Program-made: the position numbers and the translations under genes
The notes under the pieces: model-generated
Seen by the model: the letters and a program-made list of their open reading frames with translations, nothing else
The model's database searches: none
What the model was told of the DNA's origin: nothing
Source of the DNA: Basidiobolus meristosporus CBS 931.73
Lineage: Eukaryota > Basidiobolomycota > Basidiobolomycetes > Basidiobolales > Basidiobolaceae
Length of the DNA: 64,000 nt
Direction: 5' to 3'
Assembly (NCBI GenBank): GCA_002104905.1
Contig: MCFE01000060.1
Coordinates: 1-64,000 of the forward strand
Part shown: positions 57,411 through 64,000 of the stretch, piece by piece
Position numbering within the stretch: position 1 is the first letter of the stretch
How the letters are laid out: the number at the start of each line of letters is the position of its first letter

Positions 57411-58385
57411 TTGTTTGCAAGTATTGTGGCCCCTTTAACTGATATCCTCAAGAAAGACAATACCCACAAGTGGGACATAGCTTGTGAGACTGCCTTCCAG
57501 ATGCTCAAGAATGAACTTGCTAAGCTGCCAAGCTTAAGAATACCAGACTTCAGAAAAGAGTTCACTCTGTGCACAGATGCTTCAGATTATGCAATTGGTG
57601 GAGTGCTGAGCCAAGAACACAAGGGAAAGGACTACCCTGTTGCCTTTGAATCCAAGAAACTGAACTCAGCAGAACAAAACTATCCAGTCCATGAGAAGGA
57701 GATGCTTGCTATAATACACTGTTTGAAGACATGGAGATGCTATATTGAAGGAGTCAAATGCACTGTGAAGACTGATCATGCCTCCCTCAAGTATATATTT
57801 ACTCAGAATGTACTCTCTAGAAGAATGACAAGATGGAGTGAATACATTCAGCAATTTGACCTGGAGATTGTCTACTGTCCTGGAAAAAACAACATGGTAG
57901 CTGATGCCTTATCAAGATTAGATCAAGTTGCACAACTCAACTTGGTGCATGAATCAGATTGGCCTAGCCTATTACCAAAGTACTTGGAGGACCAAGCCAT
58001 TCCTAATGAGGTGGATGAAGATATCAAGAAGATAATCTGTGATGAAGCCAGCAAATTTGTTGTACAGGATGAAACACTCTACCAAATTGTTGATGGAAGC
58101 CCTATTGCCTATTGTCCTTATGTTGCTTGCCTGGATTTAATACATAAGCTACACAATGGATATGGACATCTTGGGATTGAAGGAACCTATAGCCTTGTGA
58201 AAGCCAGAGCATGGTCACCCAGAATGCAACAAGACTTTGAGAAGCTAGTAAAAACATGCCCAAACTGCCAAATCAATCAAGGCCAGCCACAAAGAATTGC
58301 TGAACTCTTCCCTTTGGAGCCTGTAAGACCATTTGAGAGATGGGGAATTGACTTTATTGGAAGATTGCTAACCACCAGGAAATGA
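57411..58385 (+). pseudogene. Ty3 RNase H and integrase N-terminal part
   Basis: RNase H: TDASDYAIGGVLSQ and HEKEMLAIIHCLKTWR, then TDHASLKYI. Integrase zinc-binding segment (HNGYGHLGIEGT...CPNCQINQ) is a HHCC-type module. It ends with the first catalytic Asp (GIDFIGR), just before a stop at 58383-58385. The piece is in the same frame as RT. Confidence 0.9.
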
Positions 58386-58496
58386 AACCGTTGGATCCTA
58401 GTAGCAATTGACCATGCCACTAAATGGCCAGTTGCTAAAGCTGTACCAATAGCCAGTGAACAAGAAGTTGCAAGTTTCATTTACCATGAGATCCTG

Positions 58497-59184
58497 ATGA
58501 AGTTTGGATGCCCTGTGGAGATCTTATCCGATAGAGGTGCAAACTTTATGGCAAAGACATTAGAGGCTTACCTGGAAATGCAGCAGATCAGACACTTGAA
58601 AACCTTAGCATATCACCCCAGAACTAATGGAGTCACTGAGCGGTTTAATGGATTATTTGGAAAAATGCTGACCAAGTATACAAAATGGAGTTGTCAGTAG
58701 ATGGGATGAGTATATAGACCAAGCACTCTTTGCATGCAGAGTCAGAGTACACAACACCACCCAGCAATCACCATTTTACTTAGTGTATGGATGTGAACCA
58801 AGGATTCCAGGAGATCTCACACAACCCAAGCTTACAGATGCCTTAGAAGATGAACTTAGTCAGCCAAGTAGACACCAGCAACTGGAACAAAGACGTCAAG
58901 AGGCACAGACCAAATTATCTCAAAGTGCAGAAAAGATGAAGCAGAGATTTGATAAGACTATAACACCAGAAGCATTGACAGTTGGGAACTTTGTATTGCT
59001 AAGAAACAACACTTGGAAGAAGTTTGAGCCACAATGGACAGGCCCATTCAAGATCATCAGAGAATGTCCATTTGCAACTTACCAACTGGTGGACAAACAA
59101 GGCAATATCCGGGAAGACTTAGTGCATAGGGACAGACTCAAGCTTGCAAGACTTGCTGATAATACTGAGCCATCAAGATATTAG
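58497..59184 (+). pseudogene. Ty3 integrase core and C-terminal domain
   Basis: The core continues with LSDRGANF (second Asp) and PRTNGVTERFNG (catalytic Glu) at 58497-58700. A frameshift near 58700 then separates the C-terminal piece 58783-59184 (YGCEPRIPGD; GNFVLLRNNTWKKFEPQWTG, then PFKII), the SH3-like domain. I see no chromodomain. Confidence 0.85.
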
Positions 59185-59236
59185 TATTACAAAAAAAGAG
59201 ATTCAGGAGAACCCTCTCAACTTTAGTAGGGGAGAA

Positions 59237-59604
59237 TGTTATGATCTGCCGCTTGAATGCTTAAGTTAGACCAGTTTTTAGTCAAATCAATTAGTATATG
59301 TTTAGGTTATCAGTATATCAGTATTATCTATGAAATCAGTAGCATTAGTCAGCAAATGAATCAGCAGATCCTTATCAGACAGAAATAGATATATTAAGTA
59401 GGATCTTATTGGGTGATGATGATGCAATCAAATGAGTCATCAGCCACAACCTACATTAGGAAATACAATTAGTCAGCAATTGATCTGGCAAAATGTATGT
59501 AAGGAGCTGCTGGAACCACAATAAAAATCAGTTTGAGTTTTAGTGAATACAATACTAGCTAAACTCCCTATTCCTCTACAACTCTTATACCAAGACTTGT
59601 AACA
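59237..59604 (+). repeat. 3' LTR of the Ty3 element
   Basis: This is the pair of 54697-55064, preceded by a polypurine tract at 59225-59236 and followed by CATG. Confidence 0.95.
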
Positions 59605-60100
59605 CATGAACCAGCTTGCGCATATAATGTGGATTGGAATGATATATAATACTGATAAATTTGGCTGAAGATCAGTGATCTCAGACTTACCAACTTTGGT
59701 GTGGTATGTATGATATAACAGTAATACTTTTTGTAGTAATAATGACTCTGAGGCTTTTGTCAGAAATAATGGGAGGAGATATATCTGTAAATATCTAACA
59801 TGGAACTCTTACCACCATAAAGAAAAGTGCTGCTGGAGATCCTAACTAAATTAATGCATATAGACTCTATGTATACCGTGGATGATATATGAAATACTAC
59901 TGAGGAATGTGCTAGTGGCACTGTACTGGTGTTGGTATCACTAGGAGTCCAGTGTTTGCCATTTATATATATCAACATGGAACAGATGTTAGACTTGCTA
60001 TTATGACCAGACCAGTTTACTTGCAGCTCCCAGATATGCGCAACACTGCAGTAGTAAAATCTGCTACCAAGGTGCTGAGAGATATGGCTTTTTAAAGATG
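59605..60100. other. Target-side AT-rich spacer
   Basis: No gene supported. The open piece 59760-59978 (minus) has no motif. This sequence continues the spacer left of the Ty3 element (54163-54696) and is therefore its insertion target. Confidence 0.4.
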
Positions 60101-61530
60101 TTTATCTGTTCAAATTTGATCAAGCCTGTGAAAAGTTTTGAAAGACCCAAGTGAATGGCCAATTTGGATAAAGCATCTCAGAATAGAAGTGCTCTGCAGA
60201 CAGCAGGTTCTGGAGCACTTTATGGGATATGACAAGCTCTGGATATACTCCCTGCATGATCCAGATCTATATCAAAAAGGAAAATCCAGTAATAAGCATC
60301 TTCAGGAGCAGATATGGAACAAAAACCTACTGCCAATAAGTTGTCAGTTTCTAAATGGAGTAAGGTGATACCCAAGCCAAACTGGACTATCTAGCACACT
60401 AAGTAGGATCCACCAATCCTATCACCTGTGGATAATAGAGTATCATTACTCAGGAAAGCAGCAGAAAAGTACATTAGAAATCACACATTCTGAGGCAATG
60501 CAAAGATTATTGTGAACAATGAAGTCAACTTCCTTGCAGTTAGAGCTTAAAAGTGGCATCAAGGGCCAACCTAAGGGCTACAATGGCTGCAGAAGATCAT
60601 GGTCTTATTTATTTGCACTGTTGACTAAGCTTTATGCTGGAATATTCTATCAAAAGTAACATTGGCATATCAGGGCTGATGTGGTAGATTAAAGCAATTG
60701 GAAAGTGACAGATCCAGTTGCATGCTTTGAGTGCAATATTACATATGAAAGTATATCTATCCAGTTTAGAATGAAGCCTTTGTGAATAGTTACCAATCAG
60801 TCTTTGGTATTCTGAGATACTAAATCAAGCTTATCAAGATGCAAACACAAGATCTGAGTACTTGAAAGGCATATAAGTCTAAGAAAGTTATGCCTAGACC
60901 AGAAGGATATAAATGATCTATATAAGTCAGTTTGAGAAGGCAGGAAGCACCAGAAAACATAGCTTCAATGGGAGTACAATATCCCCAATTAAGAGTGAAG
61001 AGATCCTGGTCTCAAAACTGTTGAAAGCTGTAGTCTGGAAAAGGAAACATCAGATCAATTGGTGAAGATTAAGGCTACCATAATAATGGTCAGTTAGTGG
61101 CTCTAAAAGATGCTATACGAAGAAAATTCAGGGAAAGCTATATCAGATCCAGTAATGGATATATGGAGGATAACATAAGTGACATAGACTGTATACCAGA
61201 ACTGTGGATGATCCAGATCTACTGGAATGAAACTACATCATTACTTCCCCAGTTATAGACCAATTACACTCATATATAAAGCAGCAGAAGGCCTGAAAGT
61301 GCAGCTACTCAATGGAAGAGAATGTGATGGGATATGATCAGTATCTGAAACATTTAACTCCAATCAAGTGGATAATACTCATCCATAGATATTTTGTGAT
61401 AAGTTCAGAGTTGAGACTCAAAGTATGCAAGTGGGAGTGTTGAAATAATTAGGAGTACACCTAATTATTATAATGTTATGAGCAAGCACAAAGTTAAATG
61501 ACCTATTTCAGAATGTTATCTTAGAGATTA
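60100..61530 (+). mobile_element. Decayed copia relic ending in a truncated LTR
   Basis: The open piece 60138-60368 has a Ty1/copia-like Gag N-terminus (PSEWPIWIKHLRIEV). The following 1 kb is open in no frame and is degraded. A PPT-like AAGTGGGAG (about 61430-61438) immediately precedes TGTTGAAATAATTAGGAG at 61439, the start of a copia LTR that is cut at 61527 by the next DDE element. The LTR matches 53815-53905. Confidence 0.5.
61439..61527 (+). repeat. Truncated copia 3' LTR
   Basis: The first 89 bp of an LTR of the 53815-54162 type are present. The copy is interrupted at TTA by the TIR of the DDE element beginning 61528. The rest of the LTR, if present, lies beyond the right edge of the window. 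Confidence 0.65.
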
Positions 61531-62774
61531 GACTTGTTCCATTGTACCGTGCCAGGGCGTGCGGCGCAATCTGCGGTTGTAAAGAACAATTGGGCACAAT
61601 ATAATAGCTACCAGAAGGCAGGATTGTTCTTGGACAATTTTGCACTATGCAGGATGATCTTGCACACTATGGCACAATCTGACACAATGAGGTTGGCACG
61701 GATGATTGAACCAACTTGTAATGTTTGCATCACATGCACAATTGGATACCACTATTATGGCAGGTAAAATCCGGTATTTGGATATGTTTCTTTAATGTAA
61801 ACAGAAATAAATGTGTATCACACAATTAACTACACTGATACTTACCATTTTGGTTACCCTCACTCCAATTGGACGGTATCTTAGTGGTTAATTGGTCCAA
61901 AAGTATCCTGAAGCTGGCAGCCCCCAATTGGCTCATTGACTACTGAAAAAGCTTCCTGATTTGGTAGTGACTCACTTTGCACACCTATACTACTTCCTGG
62001 CTGACTATCATCTTGGCTACTTGTTTATTTGTAGTCAGTATTTTGCCTCCTAGTTGATGAGTGTGATGCTGCAGCTTGGCTGCGCTGAATTGCTCCAACT
62101 GAACCAACTGAACCGGCCTGTAGTGCCACATGCTGATGCGCTCTTTTACTTGCCAAGGGCTCCAGTGGTTGAGGCACTTCATGTTGGTAATCATCAGTCA
62201 GTTCACCAGAAGTAACTTGCTGATGGTCATGCAAAACAGCACATGCAGGTGCACCTTGACGCGTTGAGATGGCCCTTGGCTGAGTTCAATGTGATGCCGC
62301 ATGCTGATGCGGCTTGGTCCGCTCCAATGGACTTGTGTCTAAATGAGCAGTTTGGCAAGTTCTTGTAGTTTTGCTCTGAAGCACGCGCGTTGACTTGATG
62401 CAGGGCATTCTGGTAAAGGGTGTTGGTGTGGTCTGGACTGACGTGCGCTGGCGTGCTGTGGTTGCAAGAGATGGTAGGGAATCCAGCAAGGTGTGCTGGC
62501 GCAATCTGGACAATGTTGCTTGCGGTCTGTATTCTTCCTCCTGAAGCTCACCATCTGATTCCTCAAGTTAATCACTTACCCTCTGTCTGATACTTTGGAG
62601 CTGTTGCCTGGATGAGTCCTGTGTATATTGCTCTTGGAAGCCACTTAGCTCTACTAATATATCACGTAGTACATTAGTCATTTGAGGCAAAAACTCATTC
62701 AAAATCTCTTTGGTTCCCAAAGTTGAGGCACAAACAGACATGTCTGGCCCGTACTGTGCAAATTGCGGGCAAAA

Positions 62775-63146
62775 TCATTCCCACGCAGCTTCTTTGTCAA
62801 ATCCCCTCACTCTCAGCTCATTCTTGATTTCAATACTTGTCTTGTTATATATCTTTTTACATACATTGGCTGGCATCTTGATGTAGAACTCATGCCACAG
62901 CTTTCTACTCAAATTCTTCCATCTTTGTTGACTCTCTGAGGTATCTAGCTCTGCTACATTATTCAGTAGTGCCCAAATATCTGTACAAAGGCTCATCAAA
63001 GACACGTGGGCCATACTAAAATCATTTGGCAAGAACTTGAACGGATCTGACATTGACTTTTCTGGTCCAGACCGCGCTTGTGAGCTGGGGGATGGGTTTT
63101 GTCTGGGCTGTACTAAAGATGAGTTGAGGCTTGGTATGGGGACCAT
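62775..63146 (-). pseudogene. Accessory protein of the younger DDE copy, 5' piece
   Basis: A 123-aa open piece with PRQNPSPSSQARSGPEKS, LDTSESQQRWKNLSRKLW and MPANVCKKIYNKTSIEI. It is the counterpart of 44022-44400. It ends at KEAAWE in front of a stop, where the other copy reads on. The remainder is in other frames to about 62025. A possible frameshift or intron is undecided. Confidence 0.55.
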
Positions 63147-63504
63147 AGCAACAGATTTGGATACTTATACAGCAGTATATTGGCATCAACCTGTCTTATA
63201 TGAAATATATATGAAAACTAATGTGATTGTTGAATTTTCCATATATTATGCATGATGCATCTCAAATTGCGTTGACACAGATCAGATCATATCAATTGCA
63301 GATTTCCTATTTGATTATAGACCTATGAGTAAAGCATCAATAAAAGTACCAAGGCATTTTTTGCGGATAATTTTTGCAACATAATGATGGGATTTATGGC
63401 AATTGATGGAGATTTAACCGTAATGTATTAAAAATCAGATAAATAATGCAGATTGCGCTGATTCAATTCAGACTGCCTCCATACAATCATCCACCAATTT
63501 TAAT

Positions 63505-64000
63505 ATGACTTACTCATCTGAATGGTCATTTCTCATCAATCCCATCACTACTACTGGATTTCCTTTTGACACACTAGAGGAGATCTATTCCAAGAACTGT
63601 GGATCATCAACCCCAATCTACTCAAGGAGATCCCTTGTTAAGCTTCTCTGCTATTACAAGAACTATTGCCCTACAAGGTTTCATCCCACCATTCATGGCA
63701 ACAAAAGTCCTAGAAGCTTTCATTCCCAGCTGACAGCAATTGAGAACCACCTTGCAGAGGGTATGAATGACTTAGAGCAAGCTTGAAATACTAGGTTCAA
63801 AAGCTCCAATAGACTTCCATATCCCAGAGTGTTCAGCAACAGGTTCCATATCAGGAGTATTTTGGATATCTTCCCAGTCAGGATTAACAGAACTTCTAGA
63901 GGGCAGAGGCACTTTTATTCTGGCAAGTACAAGGCACACTGTGTGAAGTTTCAAGCACTGTCTGACATTGAGGGTAACATCATCTGGTTTAGTGGGCCAT
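63505..64000 (+). pseudogene. DDE transposase of the younger copy, partial at edge
   Basis: The open piece 63505-63786 begins MTYSSEWSFLINPITTTGFP and includes a helical stretch with LTAIENHLAEGMNDLEQA. A stop follows at 63784-63786, and the frame resumes with sequence matching the transposase core of the other copies up to the window edge. Some pieces of the core (VKFQALSDIEGNIIW) are still recognisable at the end. Confidence 0.6.

Larger units (their letters stand above)
54697..59604 (+). mobile_element. Complete Ty3/gypsy LTR retrotransposon, inactive
   Basis: 5' LTR 54697-55064 and 3' LTR 59237-59604 are both 368 bp with TGTTA...TAACA ends and about ten mismatches between them. Flanks CATG (54693-54696, 59605-59608) are a 4-bp target duplication. 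The PBS at 55066-55074 (TGGTAGCAG) resembles initiator tRNA-Met. The PPT is AGTAGGGGAGAA at about 59225-59236. Between them are gag, protease, RT, RNase H and integrase in that order, the Ty3 order. Several stops and frameshifts disable it. The LTR mismatch suggests a relatively recent insertion. Confidence 0.95.
61528..64000. mobile_element. Two-gene DDE transposon, younger copy (right end outside window)
   Basis: The left terminus TTAGACTTGTTCCATT (61528-61543) equals that of the other copies. The accessory gene is on minus (62025-63146 in pieces 62775-63146, 62339-62575 and so on) and the transposase on plus (63505 to the edge). This is the mirror image of the copy at 42778-45919. CpG dinucleotides are frequent in its accessory half, whereas the old copy has lost almost all of them. 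Confidence 0.75.

Noticed and set aside
60138-60368. Independent host gene
   Set aside because: The Gag-like WP-W-KHLR pattern and the downstream PPT/LTR point to a retroelement relic.

Overview
The window is nuclear DNA of an early-diverging, zygomycete-grade fungus. Supporting signs are short spliceosomal introns of about 50-65 nt, a PAS-GATA (white-collar-2 type) regulator, an AA11-type lytic polysaccharide monooxygenase, and a transposon-dense background of fungal Ty3, Ty1/copia and DDE elements. Chitin-active secreted enzymes plus a secreted subtilase would suit a mycoparasite or chitin saprobe (a Dimargaritales/Mortierella-like lifestyle). That placement is inference only. All exon maps were built by hand from reading-frame continuity and splice consensus.

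Layout. (1) 1-3.3 kb: AT-rich repeat relics, including a solo copia LTR. (2) 3.4-29.5 kb: a gene island of higher GC with thirteen genes: a secreted NPCBM-like protein, a GH18-CBM5 chitinase, an AA11-CBM5 LPMO, a multi-TM protein, an EndoU ribonuclease, a mitochondrial UbiB (Cqd1/ADCK2-like) kinase, a subtilisin, a Zn2Cys6 regulator, a REX1B-like protein, an 11-exon mitochondrial lysyl-tRNA synthetase, an APC amino-acid permease, a WC-2-like photoresponse factor and a C2H2 zinc-finger factor. (3) 29.6-64 kb: a continuous nest of transposable elements with no host gene that I can support.

Transposon half. It holds a decayed copia element (31.4-35.8 kb, minus) abutting a decayed Ty3 gag-protease relic (to about 38 kb). 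An unclassified repeat family is present in three copies (38.6-41.1, 49.9-51.3, 51.9-53.7 kb). A two-gene DDE transposon family is present as one nearly whole old copy (42.8-45.9 kb), a truncated inverted copy beside it (42.0-42.65 kb), a 214-bp MITE derivative (52.3 kb) and a younger copy running off the right edge (61.5-64 kb). There is also an internally deleted Ty3 fragment (48.4-49.8 kb), and a complete but stop-riddled Ty3 element with 368-bp LTRs, CATG target duplication, PBS and PPT (54.7-59.6 kb). Solo LTRs of both LTR families are nested in copies of the unclassified repeat, which gives a relative chronology.

Most interesting items. A very AT-rich block (46.6-47.9 kb) has minus-strand ORFs whose pattern recalls the C-terminal part of the D6/D11-type helicases of large DNA viruses and cytoplasmic linear plasmids. 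Exact 10-bp phased repeats occur at the ends of the DDE family. Copies of that family show a clean CpG to TpG/CpA contrast that points to methylation-driven decay.
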